From positions 992,001-1,056,000 of the forward strand of contig NZ_JADYVE010000001.1 of NCBI RefSeq assembly GCF_020193655.1: 64,000 bases of DNA, given 5' to 3'. Position numbers and translations under genes: made by a program. Each line of letters opens with the position of its first letter. Position 1 is the first letter of the stretch. Positions 56,397 through 64,000 of the stretch are shown here, one piece after another. The DNA comes from Ensifer sp. IC3342 (GTDB lineage Bacteria; Pseudomonadota; Alphaproteobacteria; Rhizobiales; Rhizobiaceae). The notes beneath the pieces were generated by a model that was given only the letters and a program-made list of their open reading frames with translations, had not been told where the DNA came from and made no database searches.

Positions 56397-56657
56397 AAAA
56401 CCCTCCTTCCCGGCGGATAGGTGTCGGGAAGCACGCCCTTTATATGGGGATCGAGCAAAGGGTTGTTAAGCAGCGACCTGCACACGACAGGGTGAAGGCG
56501 AACTGCCATCACGGCCGCGCTTCACTGTTCGCCGGGGGAGAAAGTCAAGCGGCAGCATGCGGCATCAAATTGCCGCGCCCGGCATCGTCGGCACAGAGGC
56601 CTTGATTTGCCGGCACCATTGGGAATGCCGCACAATGAAGAGTTGCGATCCCAAGTG

Positions 56658-57382
56658 ATGGCACTATCCGAAGCGCCAGTCGTCCCCAATCATCTGGAGC
56701 GTGCCATGATCGTCAGGCTGATCGCGCAAACCGTCATCTGGTTGGCAACCATCGCAGCCGTGCTCTTCGCATCGGCGGAAACGGTCACCTGGCCGGCTGG
56801 ATGGGCGTTCCTCGCGGTAATGCTGGCGGTTTCCCTGATCGCGGGACTGTCGCTCGCCCGGCATGATCCGGCACTTCTCAAAGAACGGCTATCGGCGCCG
56901 ATTCAGAGGGGCAACCCTTCGCGGACAAGGTGCTTCTCACGATCATCCTACTGTACCTGTTCGGCTCCTTCGCGTTCATGGCGCTCGATGCGGTGCGGTT
57001 CGGGTGGTCGTCGGTTCCGCCATGGGTGCAGGTGCTCGGCGCGCTGATACTCCTGCTTTCCATCTGGCTCAATTATTGGACATTCAGGGAAAACAGCTTC
57101 GCGCCGCCGGTCGTCAAGCTCCAGAGCGAACGGGGCCAAAGGGTGATCACCACCGGGCCCTACCGCTACGTCCGCCATCCCCTCTACGCCAGCGCCCTGC
57201 TCTACGTTGTCGGAACGTCGCTGCTCCTCGGCTCGTGGTGGGGGCTCGCGACGGCGATTGTACTGGCACTGCTGCTCGCCATTCGCATTGGCATCGAGGA
57301 AACGACACTCCGGACCGGCCTTGCCGGCTACGACGACTATGCGACGCGGGTACGCTACCGCCTGATCGCCTTTGTCTGGTAG
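56658..57382 (+). pseudogene. Isoprenylcysteine methyltransferase-family protein, frameshifted
   Basis: The N-terminal part (membrane helices, ending SLARHDPALLKERLSAPIQRG) and the C-terminal part (NPFADK-like join, then FRENSFAPPVV, TTGPYRYVRHPLYASALL and an EE...RY...RVRYRL end) are in different frames. Restoring one G in the GGGG run at 56909-56912 joins them. The methyltransferase signature YRYVRHPLY is intact. A single-base homopolymer loss could be a recent mutation or a sequencing error. Confidence 0.82.
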
Positions 57383-57477
57383 TCGATTGAATTGCAATGC
57401 GATTACAAGCCGATGCCGACGCTGACGAGCGTTGAGTTCCACGTTGCCGATCGTCACGAGACCGCCGTCACGGCGCG

Positions 57478-58089
57478 CTATGCTCGCGCTCCGCCCGGTG
57501 TGGTGCGGCCGGCTGCTTCGGAGCTCTCCGGACGCGCAAAGCCGTCGCCGTGGCCGGAAGACGGCGGTGGCGGCATCAGCAGTTCCTCCAGGAAATAGGC
57601 GGAGAGCGCGGCGCGACCGGAAAGCTCGGCCTTGTGGTAAACCGAGGTCGCCTGCTGGCGAATTGTCGCTTCGCTTGCGCCCCGGATCCGCGCGATCTCC
57701 TTGTGGCTAAAGCCCTTGAGCAGCAGCAAGCCAACTTCCTGCTCCGCTTGGGTACAGCCCCAGACCGCGAACTGGCGCTGGATAGCCGCGCCGAGTTCCT
57801 GAAAGTGATCGGCCAGGTCGGCGCGCCACTGAGCATTGCTTTCGCGTATACGCGCGACCTTGTCGCGCAGATCGAGGTTGCCCGCTTCCTGTTCGCGAAG
57901 GCGCGAAGAAAGCAGCGCCACGCAGGCGGAGCAGCCGACGAGAAGCGCGATGCTCACCGCTTCCGTCAACAGTTCTGCGACTGTTAACTCCTCCTCCTCC
58001 TTCGCGACCTCAACGCCGAGCAACAGTGCGAATGCCGATACCGCACCCGCGAGAAGGATTGTTCGGCCACGTCCCCTGGTCCAATCCAT
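57478..58089 (-). CDS. Membrane-anchored LuxR-type HTH protein
   Basis: The 203-residue protein has two N-terminal hydrophobic segments (about 10-28 and 40-60), a coiled-coil stretch (about 62-110) and a C-terminal LuxR HTH. The HTH has CTQAEQEVGLLLLKGFSHKE, then ATIRQQATSVYHKAELSGRA. There is no receiver or autoinducer domain, so it probably senses a membrane or envelope state and acts on DNA while anchored. Such proteins occur across Rhizobiales without a clear assigned role. It neighbours the DUF4114 gene on the same strand. Confidence 0.83.
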   Translation of the reverse strand: MDWTRGRGRTILLAGAVSAFALLLGVEVAKEEEELTVAELLTEAVSIALLVGCSACVALLSSRLREQEAGNLDLRDKVARIRESNAQWRADLADHFQELGAAIQRQFAVWGCTQAEQEVGLLLLKGFSHKEIARIRGASEATIRQQATSVYHKAELSGRAALSAYFLEELLMPPPPSSGHGDGFARPESSEAAGRTTPGGARA

Positions 58090-58173
58090 GGTTCGCCTCC
58101 CCGCAACTTGCCGTGCCGTGGGGATTTTGCGCCCGCGGGCCGGGTTCCGCAACAGACGGGCGCAAAATGCGGC

Positions 58174-59916
58174 TCAGGTGAAGAAGAAACCGTCGGCACT
58201 CAGCGAGGCGGCGCCGGTGGCTGCGACATCGACCTCGCCCGGGACGCTCAAATCGGTGCCACTGAACCAATCATCGTGGATGCGTTCGCCAAAGGAGAAG
58301 GCCCAGTCCTCGGCCACGACCAAATGCCCCGCGCTGGTGCCGGACTCCGCGGTCCGCTCATACAGCGCGATGTCGGCGAACTGGAAAGTATCGCTAGCAA
58401 GCCAGTCGTCGATCGCGTCGTCGACGGGATCTTCGACCTGGCCCTCAGTCTGATAGCCGGCCTGGTCGTCGGCTAGGAGGTCACCTGCGCTGATGCCGTT
58501 CGGCTGACTGCCACCTGCCGCTCCGGGCTTTGCGCCTCCGGCTTCGCGCACGAGCTGGCCGAGCGTTTCGGACGGGAGCGGCGTATCGCTGACTGCGACG
58601 ATCGCATCGTTGAAATCGCCGTCATAGTCGGGACTGGTGTTCAATCGGTCTTCGAAGCCGATAATCTCGATCCCTGCTGTCCCCGGCACCTTCGACGAAA
58701 GCCCGATCGCCTGCATGCTGCCGGCGGGGTTCAACAGATTTGTACCGTCATCGGCCCCGAGCGCGCTCAAGGGTTGAATCGGCAGGATGTTGCCGGCGTC
58801 GTCCATGACGGTCGGCGCGAAGGGATCGTTCGCGTTGGCCGTCGCACCAGTCAGGAGGTTCTTGAGCTGCAGACCGCCATCGGCGAACTGCTCCAGATCG
58901 ACTCCGATCTCGTCCACGCCGCGCACCAGGAACAGGCACAGGCTCTGGCCTTCCGGCACATCGACAGCCACGGAGTCACCGTTTGACGCATCGGAGAGAT
59001 TCGACACGAGTATGCGCGCTTCGCTAAAAGCTCCGGTGGCCGCGTCCACGAAATAGGCACCCAGCGCATCTGCGCTGTCGGTGGAGCCGCCGATCACCGT
59101 CACCTGCTTCGTCGTCCCGGTTCCGGCGAAATCCGCCGCATCGAGGTCGCGCACGTCCGGGAGATTCTTCACCTCCTTGCCTTCTTGTAGTTTCGCCAGA
59201 GCAGGCGTGACGTCGTCCGTGTCGTCCGGATCCGGCACGCCGACCACGCCTTGTCGGTAGAGGTCGACCGTCGACGTCGTCGTGCCGTCCGGCGCAACGG
59301 CAGTTTCGGTGATCAGGCCCACGCCGGGGGCGTAATATTTGAACTCGGCGCCGGTGGAGAGGGCAGAGCTGTCGATGATCTTGATGACGTCGTCAAATTG
59401 CCCGAACGGCGTTTTGACGCTGAGCCCGGTCTCCGCGAGGATGCTTTCGTCCTCGGCGATACCCGGCGCGAATTCGAGATAATAGGCCGTGCCGAATTCC
59501 GGGGTCGCCTTCATGGCCCAGCCCGGCTGGTTGCCGGGATCATCGGCCGACCACTGGCCGTCATGATTGACGCCGATGAAATTTCCGTCGTCGTCGTATT
59601 CGTAATTGACGACGATCTCGCCGAAGTACCAGACATTGCCTTCGGTATCCTGTGCATACCAGTCGAAGGTGTCTTCGAGAATCACGTCGTCCTCGTAGAC
59701 CGTGTCGCGGATCACCGTCGTGCTGACTCCACGGACCTCGAATGTCGCAGAAGTGGTGAAGAGGTCGTTGCGCTCCGTCGTGACCTCGCCGGTATCGGGA
59801 TCGGTCTCTTCACCCTTGTAGCTCAAGACGTGACCGGGGATCAGCGGGAGGTAAGGGTTGTCGATCGGTGCTCCCGGAATGAAGGTCGCTGCACCGAAGT
59901 CGGGCAAGATGGCCAT
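58174..59916 (-). CDS. Large acidic protein with C-terminal DUF4114-like domain
   Basis: The 580-residue protein is strongly acidic, with no N-terminal signal. The first 240 residues are beta-rich with aromatic/acidic repeats (DGNFIGVNHDGQWSADDPGN), and a DUF4114-like module (about 280-460) contains FEDRLNTSPDYDGDFNDAI. The lack of a signal with acidic Gly/Asp-rich sequence fits a type I secretion substrate, but RTX nonapeptides are absent. Calcium binding is likely but inferred. It lies divergent to an outer-membrane-like protein gene. Confidence 0.72.
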   Translation of the reverse strand: MAILPDFGAATFIPGAPIDNPYLPLIPGHVLSYKGEETDPDTGEVTTERNDLFTTSATFEVRGVSTTVIRDTVYEDDVILEDTFDWYAQDTEGNVWYFGEIVVNYEYDDDGNFIGVNHDGQWSADDPGNQPGWAMKATPEFGTAYYLEFAPGIAEDESILAETGLSVKTPFGQFDDVIKIIDSSALSTGAEFKYYAPGVGLITETAVAPDGTTTSTVDLYRQGVVGVPDPDDTDDVTPALAKLQEGKEVKNLPDVRDLDAADFAGTGTTKQVTVIGGSTDSADALGAYFVDAATGAFSEARILVSNLSDASNGDSVAVDVPEGQSLCLFLVRGVDEIGVDLEQFADGGLQLKNLLTGATANANDPFAPTVMDDAGNILPIQPLSALGADDGTNLLNPAGSMQAIGLSSKVPGTAGIEIIGFEDRLNTSPDYDGDFNDAIVAVSDTPLPSETLGQLVREAGGAKPGAAGGSQPNGISAGDLLADDQAGYQTEGQVEDPVDDAIDDWLASDTFQFADIALYERTAESGTSAGHLVVAEDWAFSFGERIHDDWFSGTDLSVPGEVDVAATGAASLSADGFFFT

Positions 59917-60295
59917 GGCGTGTCCTCCGAGGTGATTGCGTCGCGGATACGCCCCAACCGCCCGCTCGCCGTCGCAGCATGCGGCGTTTTGCCCTCTCGC
60001 GGGAATCCGGCAGGTGTGACGGGGAAAGACTCAAGTGGTTTAAGGGCCTGGGCGACCCATCTTACGGATGTGAGATGCGCAGGCCGCCAGATCGTCCGAT
60101 CCTCCGGATCGCGCTCGCGGGAACAGTTTGTCGGATGCGTCCCCCTTAGCGGCGACATTGGTGGAAGCTACCTCATGCGCTATGGTCGGTAAGCAGGTAT
60201 CAACAGGAAGCGACGGCATGCGGGTTTCGCTTATACGGAAGCGAGCAAGGTCGACTCCCGGCAAGCGGTCACCTCGAGGAGCTGACCGGATCGGT

Positions 60296-61489
60296 ATGCG
60301 TCGTCTCGCCTTCGTCCGCGCCGGCACACTGCTGCTGGCGCTCCCAACCACAGCAATGGCCGAAGACGCCGTGCCGGCGCTTGTCGAAGTCTGCGCTGCG
60401 CCCTGCGCCGGGTACGAAGTTTCTGCGGAACTGCAGAACGACTGGTTGTTTGCCGCCACCCCCTCGCTTCTAAGGTCCGACGAATTGCAGCCGACACTCA
60501 CAGTCGACCTGTTCTTCGCGCCGACAGACTATTTGCAGTTCGTCACGTCCGTCATCACGGAGCCCGTTGTCGAGCCCGAGCCCGGCGAGAACATGGCCTT
60601 TGAAGGGATCGGGACCTATCTGGCCGAACTCTATACCGCCGTCGAAGCGGGCTCGGCGAGCATGAGGGTCGGAAAATTCGATACGATCTTCAGCCTTGCC
60701 AGTGAAGTCGCGCCCGGAATCAACGCCACGGACCTGGTCTCGGATTTCGATGCGGATGAGCGCGTCGGCGCCGAGATCGTATTCGACTTCGACGGTCTTG
60801 GGATGGACCAGGCCCTGGCCGCAACTGCGTTCACAACCGACCGATCGATCTTCAGTAATTCCCTGTTGACCGCGCGGGGTCGGACGCGTCTGTCCGATGG
60901 CGGCGCCGGGAACACCGATGGCCTGTCTTCGCTCTCGCTTGTCCTTGACGGCTGCAGAGGGGCGGAGCCTATCGATTGCTACATGGACGGTGATTTCGGC
61001 TACAGGCTGGGCTTCCGGTACCAGCGGGCCGGAGAACCAACCGGCGAGGACGTGGAAGAAGGGCTGACGCCAGAAGACGAACTGGCCTACCTGGCATCCA
61101 CGGCCGCGAGCCTGGAGATGAACGAGATGACGCTGAGGCTGCTCGGCGAGGCGGCCTATCTCCGGCATTTCGACAGCGGTCCGGACGATGCGCTCGTCCT
61201 CACGGGCTCCGCTGCGCTTGAGGTGGAGCAACTAACTTACGTCGCGAGCTATACCCGGCAGCTCAATCTGGTTGACGGTGGGCCGGACACACGCGAGCAC
61301 CTGGCTGACCTCGAGGTCATCTACGAGCCCGATGAAGGGCTTGGCGAAGACATGCCGTTCGAAGGGACGAGCTGGAAACTCGCCGCCGCTTACACCTTTG
61401 CGCGCAATGCCGACGAGGAAACAGCCCACATCTTCAGCCTTCGAGCCGTTTTCGATTTCGACGGAGACGTGGAGTTCGACGCGCCATGA
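60296..61489 (+). CDS. Predicted outer-membrane beta-barrel protein (LbtU-like)
   Basis: The 397-residue protein has a signal peptide (MRRLAFVRAGTLLLALPTTA) and a mature part of alternating polar/hydrophobic strands. Features such as GKFDTIFSLASEVAPGINA, AEIVFDFDGL and the terminal FSLRAVFDFDGDVEF resemble LbtU-type siderophore porins. It is acidic. An in-frame ATG at 60218 with a better SD is the alternative start but would give an unusually long signal. The partner acidic protein is divergent, 380 bp away. Confidence 0.65.
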   Translation: MRRLAFVRAGTLLLALPTTAMAEDAVPALVEVCAAPCAGYEVSAELQNDWLFAATPSLLRSDELQPTLTVDLFFAPTDYLQFVTSVITEPVVEPEPGENMAFEGIGTYLAELYTAVEAGSASMRVGKFDTIFSLASEVAPGINATDLVSDFDADERVGAEIVFDFDGLGMDQALAATAFTTDRSIFSNSLLTARGRTRLSDGGAGNTDGLSSLSLVLDGCRGAEPIDCYMDGDFGYRLGFRYQRAGEPTGEDVEEGLTPEDELAYLASTAASLEMNEMTLRLLGEAAYLRHFDSGPDDALVLTGSAALEVEQLTYVASYTRQLNLVDGGPDTREHLADLEVIYEPDEGLGEDMPFEGTSWKLAAAYTFARNADEETAHIFSLRAVFDFDGDVEFDAP

Positions 61490-61570
61490 GATGGGTCACC
61501 GTCCACGGTGATGTTGAATTTCCCCACACATCACCGCTCCGGCTCTTTGGAGGCTATATCGTCTATGATC

Positions 61571-61674
61571 TACAGCGCCGCGTCGAACCAGACGCGCAAA
61601 GGTCGCCGTGGAACTTTTGAATTTCTGCATGTTTCCCTTAAATCGATTCCGATTTTAGGGAATCATGCAGTAGC
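61571..61674. repeat. RIME-like mosaic palindromic repeat, copy 5
   Basis: CTACAGCGCCGCGTCG...GACGCGCAAAGGTCGCCGTGG is followed by GCATGTTTCCC...AAATCG/CGATTTTAGGGAATCATGC. The right end overlaps the HxlR-family gene and provides its last two codons and stop. Confidence 0.85.
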
Positions 61675-62367
61675 CGACGGCTCTCTCCGCTCGGATCGGA
61701 TATGGGCGAGCGGGCTGATGCCGAGCCATAGCGGGAAGAGCTTGCGAAGCCTTGCGCTGCCGTCCACTTCTATCGAGCCGTGATGGAGCGCCGAAGCAAA
61801 CGGCAGGTCACCACGCCAAATTCGTGTCAGGTCGACAAGTGAGACGATGACATAGAGCTGCGCGTCGCGGTCGGGCGGCTTCAGGCAGAGTTCGCAGGTG
61901 CCGTCTTGATTGAGGAACCACCAGTAGCGCTTGTTGTCCGCCTGGTCCGTGAGCTCGAATTGAATGAGGACGCGTTCGGTGCCGAACAGCTCGGGATGCG
62001 CCCCCTTTTGAAGCGCCCAGAGCAACAGGCCGAGATCGATCTCATGTTCCGCCAAGGTCCGTCGCGACCAACGCTGGCCCCATTGTCCGAGCGCCATGAT
62101 GATCGGGACGAACTCTTTGCCGGCATGCGTCAACCGATAGGTCGAACCGCGCCCGTCGTCGGAAACGGACCGGACGATGACACCCTCCGCCTCGAGCTTC
62201 TTCAGCCTCGACGAGAGGAGCGTCGGCGAAGCGAGGGGCACGCCGCGCTGCAGCTCGGAAAAGCGGGTGGCGCCGAACGCAAGGTCGCGCAGAATCAAAG
62301 CCGTCCAGCGCTCGCAAAAGATCTCGGCGGCCTTGGCGATCGGGCAGAACTGGTTGTAGCTCCTCAT
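61663..62367 (-). CDS. HxlR-family transcriptional regulator
   Basis: The 234-residue regulator has an HxlR winged helix at the N-terminus (CPIAKAAEIFCERWTALILR, FSELQRGVPLASPTLLSSRL, DDGRGSTYRLTHAGKE) and an added C-terminal domain of about 110 residues resembling SCP2/sterol-carrier-like folds, seen in longer HxlR proteins. The stop codon (TGA of GCATGA) and the last Thr-Ala lie inside the adjacent palindromic repeat, so the C-terminus has been reset by it. The regulated target is unknown. Confidence 0.86.
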   Translation of the reverse strand: MRSYNQFCPIAKAAEIFCERWTALILRDLAFGATRFSELQRGVPLASPTLLSSRLKKLEAEGVIVRSVSDDGRGSTYRLTHAGKEFVPIIMALGQWGQRWSRRTLAEHEIDLGLLLWALQKGAHPELFGTERVLIQFELTDQADNKRYWWFLNQDGTCELCLKPPDRDAQLYVIVSLVDLTRIWRGDLPFASALHHGSIEVDGSARLRKLFPLWLGISPLAHIRSERREPSATA

Positions 62368-62461
62368 CACGATCACTTCCTTTCGCGCGGCAGTCTACAC
62401 CCGGCAGGAGTGCGATCCCACTACAGATCGTGAAGTAGCCACCGGGGCCGCCAAGTGGTGA

Positions 62462-62473
62462 AATGGCGCCATT
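62462..62473. promoter_or_regulatory. Perfect 12-bp palindrome upstream of the HxlR gene
   Basis: AATGGCGCCATT lies 95 bp before the HxlR-family start in the only intergenic control region there. A dyad CTAC-N9-GTAG is nearby (about 62421-62437). Either could be an autoregulatory site; this is position-based inference. Confidence 0.3.
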
Positions 62474-62639
62474 GATGGCCGAAGGAGGGTATCATGTCGG
62501 AACATGGCGGCGACGGGATCCAGGAACACAACCGCGACGTGATCATGTCGCTCGATCCCGCACGTTCGCAGGTGAATCGCTCCTCCCGGCTCCGCCTGAC
62601 GCCAGGGAATCAATTCGAGAACAAGCAATTCGAAGGAAA

Positions 62640-62716
62640 TGGCGCACCCGAAGAGATTCGAACTCCTGACCCCCAGATTCGTAGTCTGGTGCTCTATCCA
62701 GCTGAGCTACGGGTGC
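62640..62716 (-). tRNA. tRNA-Arg (anticodon ACG)
   Basis: On the minus strand the acceptor GCACCCG pairs with CGGGTGC, followed by G and an encoded CCA. The anticodon stem CCAGA/TCTGG has loop CTACGAA (anticodon ACG). A standard T-arm GTTCGAATC is present. All arms pair. Confidence 0.96.
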
Positions 62717-62884
62717 TTGCCTGAAGCGGTGAGAACCGCTTGCGTGGCGATCCTCTACTGGGTCCTTTCGGCGATTGCAAGCGCCTTTCGGGAAAAAATT
62801 TCATTTTTGCGACGACAGTGGATAAGGCGCGGAGAGAGCGATCCCGGCCCGGCGATAGGAACGCCGGTAGCCCGAGGAGCGATA

Positions 62885-64000
62885 TCAGGGCCGCGCCTTC
62901 GAGCGAAAAGCATCCAACGGCACGGGGCGATCCGGCAGCTCGATGCGGAACAGCGTACCGGGCGTCGGCTTTTCGACGAGTGCGATCGTACCGCCATGGG
63001 CGAGCACCAGTTCGCGGGCAATGGCGAGTCCGAGGCCCGTGCCGCCGGAGCGCGCCGAGCCGCGAAAGGCAGCAAACAGGTTTTCGCGTGCCTTGGCCGG
63101 CATGCCCGGCCCCGTGTCGTCGATGGAAATTGTAACCACGCTTCCGGTTCGCATGGCCGAAACGGAGATCGACCTTGCGCGGCCGTCCTCCGGCTCGTGG
63201 TTCGTCAGCGCCTCTACGGCGTTGCGGCAGATATTGTGGACGACGCGAAAAAGCTGCTCGCTGTCGGCGTCGACCACGACGTCGTCCCGTATCTGGATGT
63301 CGAAATCGATACCGCTCTGGCGATCGATGGCGAGGAGTTCGGCGACATCCTCGACGAGCGGACGCAGCGCGACAAATCGGCGGTGCGGCTCTGCCTCGGC
63401 CGTGCGCCCGTAGGAGAGAACCTCCCGCGTATAACCGACGGCGCGGTCTATTGTCCTCAGCAGCGTCGGCGCGAAGCGCTTGACCACCGGATCATCGACA
63501 TCGGCGAGCCGGTCGGAGATGAGTTGCGCGGACGAGAGAATGTTGCGCATGTCGTGGTTGATCTTCGAAACCGCGAGGCCGAGTTCGGCGAGGCTCTTCT
63601 GCTGCTTCAAGGTTTTCTGCAGCTCACGCTGCATGCTTGCGAGGTGCTGACCGGCGACCGCCAGTTCATCGCCGCCCTCCGGCGGGACGAGGAGTCGCTC
63701 CGGATTGGACGGTTCTTCGGAAAACTCCTGCATGCTCGTCGTCATTCGCCTGATCGGCACGATCAGCATGCGGTTGATGGCGAGGAAGATCAGTGCCGCC
63801 GTGATCAGCGAAATCGCAATCGACAGAAGGAAGACATTGCGCGAATAGACGAGCATGGCCTTGCGCAGGCCGGCATCCTTCATCACCAGTTCGATCGTCG
63901 CATCGCTTTCGCCGAGCGGGCCGTAGACGCGCACGATTCGCTTGCCGCCGAAGAGCAGCGTGTCGAACGCATCGCGAATTGCAGCGACGGGGGTGAAGTT
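62885..64000 (-). CDS. Sensor histidine kinase, 5' end outside window
   Basis: At least 370 residues are present. A membrane helix (NVFLLSIAISLITAALIFLA region) and HAMP-like linker precede the dimerisation helix with SKINHDMRNILSSAQLISDR and an ATPase domain with GPGMP and GGTGLGLAIARELV. The H-box HDMRN is the variant of soluble-response kinases rather than the classic HELRT. The frame stays open to 64000, so the N-terminal sensor is not seen. Confidence 0.87.
   Translation of the reverse strand, partial: NFTPVAAIRDAFDTLLFGGKRIVRVYGPLGESDATIELVMKDAGLRKAMLVYSRNVFLLSIAISLITAALIFLAINRMLIVPIRRMTTSMQEFSEEPSNPERLLVPPEGGDELAVAGQHLASMQRELQKTLKQQKSLAELGLAVSKINHDMRNILSSAQLISDRLADVDDPVVKRFAPTLLRTIDRAVGYTREVLSYGRTAEAEPHRRFVALRPLVEDVAELLAIDRQSGIDFDIQIRDDVVVDADSEQLFRVVHNICRNAVEALTNHEPEDGRARSISVSAMRTGSVVTISIDDTGPGMPAKARENLFAAFRGSARSGGTGLGLAIARELVLAHGGTIALVEKPTPGTLFRIELPDRPVPLDAFRSKARP

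Noticed and set aside
62494..62724. 76-codon plus-strand frame with strong SD (GAAGGAGGG) ending across tRNA-Arg
   Set aside because: The last third is the usual false translation of antisense tRNA-Arg (EEIRTPDPQIRSLVLYPAEL). The first 40 codons could be a gene scar but have no known match.

Overview
This is chromosomal DNA from an alphaproteobacterium of the Rhizobiaceae, most likely Sinorhizobium/Ensifer. The evidence is GcrA, a complete frc fructose-uptake locus (frcB-C-A-K with frcR), a Clr/CHASE2-cyclase/SpdA cAMP module, a SAM-II riboswitch before metZ, and five copies of a Rhizobium-type mosaic palindromic repeat. Gene order resembles the S. meliloti chromosome as I remember it. Starts were chosen by Shine-Dalgarno (SD) sequence and family length, so many differ from the longest open frame.

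Layout. 1-6.2 kb: SAM-II riboswitch and metZ, a CDP-alcohol phosphatidyltransferase, apaG, hslO, argD-argF. 6.2-13.3 kb: gcrA behind a dense GANTC/CtrA-like region, then a damaged phosphate locus (phoU, pstB and phoR intact; pstA and pstS reduced to fragments; pstC and phoB missing), ppk2 and a membrane-anchored hypothetical. 13.3-19 kb: nitronate monooxygenase, tRNA-Thr(CGT), three tiny disordered proteins with EcfG-like promoters, an aldo/keto reductase and a hydrolase-phosphoribosyltransferase pair. 19-28.3 kb: a kdp operon with two or three miniature membrane ORFs, kdpDE and a PtsN-like gene. 28.3-36.5 kb: AI-2E-family permease, acyl-CoA ligase, pgi, frk, pyrE, pyrC. 36.5-42.6 kb: frcK-A-C-B, frcR, a nested palindrome and a fucU/rbsD-type gene. 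42.6-54 kb: doxX, clr, cyaD1-like cyclase, FecR-domain protein, Sel1 protein with a Clr box, a proline-racemase-family enzyme, spdA, a YkgJ-type protein and putA. 54-64 kb: YigZ, aldo/keto reductase, DUF1810, a 28-residue membrane peptide, a frameshifted methyltransferase, a membrane-anchored LuxR protein, a DUF4114 protein, an outer-membrane-like protein, an HxlR regulator, tRNA-Arg(ACG) and a truncated sensor kinase.

How the genes work together. The fructose genes form one path: FrcBCA imports the sugar, Frk phosphorylates it and Pgi interconverts the hexose phosphates, with FrcR as probable regulator. The Clr region holds a cyclase, a receptor, a phosphodiesterase and a target promoter whose box is centred at -41.5 from the predicted start. 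KdpFABC, KdpDE and an adjacent EIIA-Ntr homologue form a potassium module. The 12-mer TTGACGTTTACG before both the nitronate monooxygenase and the acyl-CoA ligase suggests one shared regulator.

The strongest leads are the multi-deletion pst/pho locus, the 278-bp nested palindrome after frcR, the extra small membrane ORFs in kdp, the GANTC cluster at gcrA, and the shared operator.
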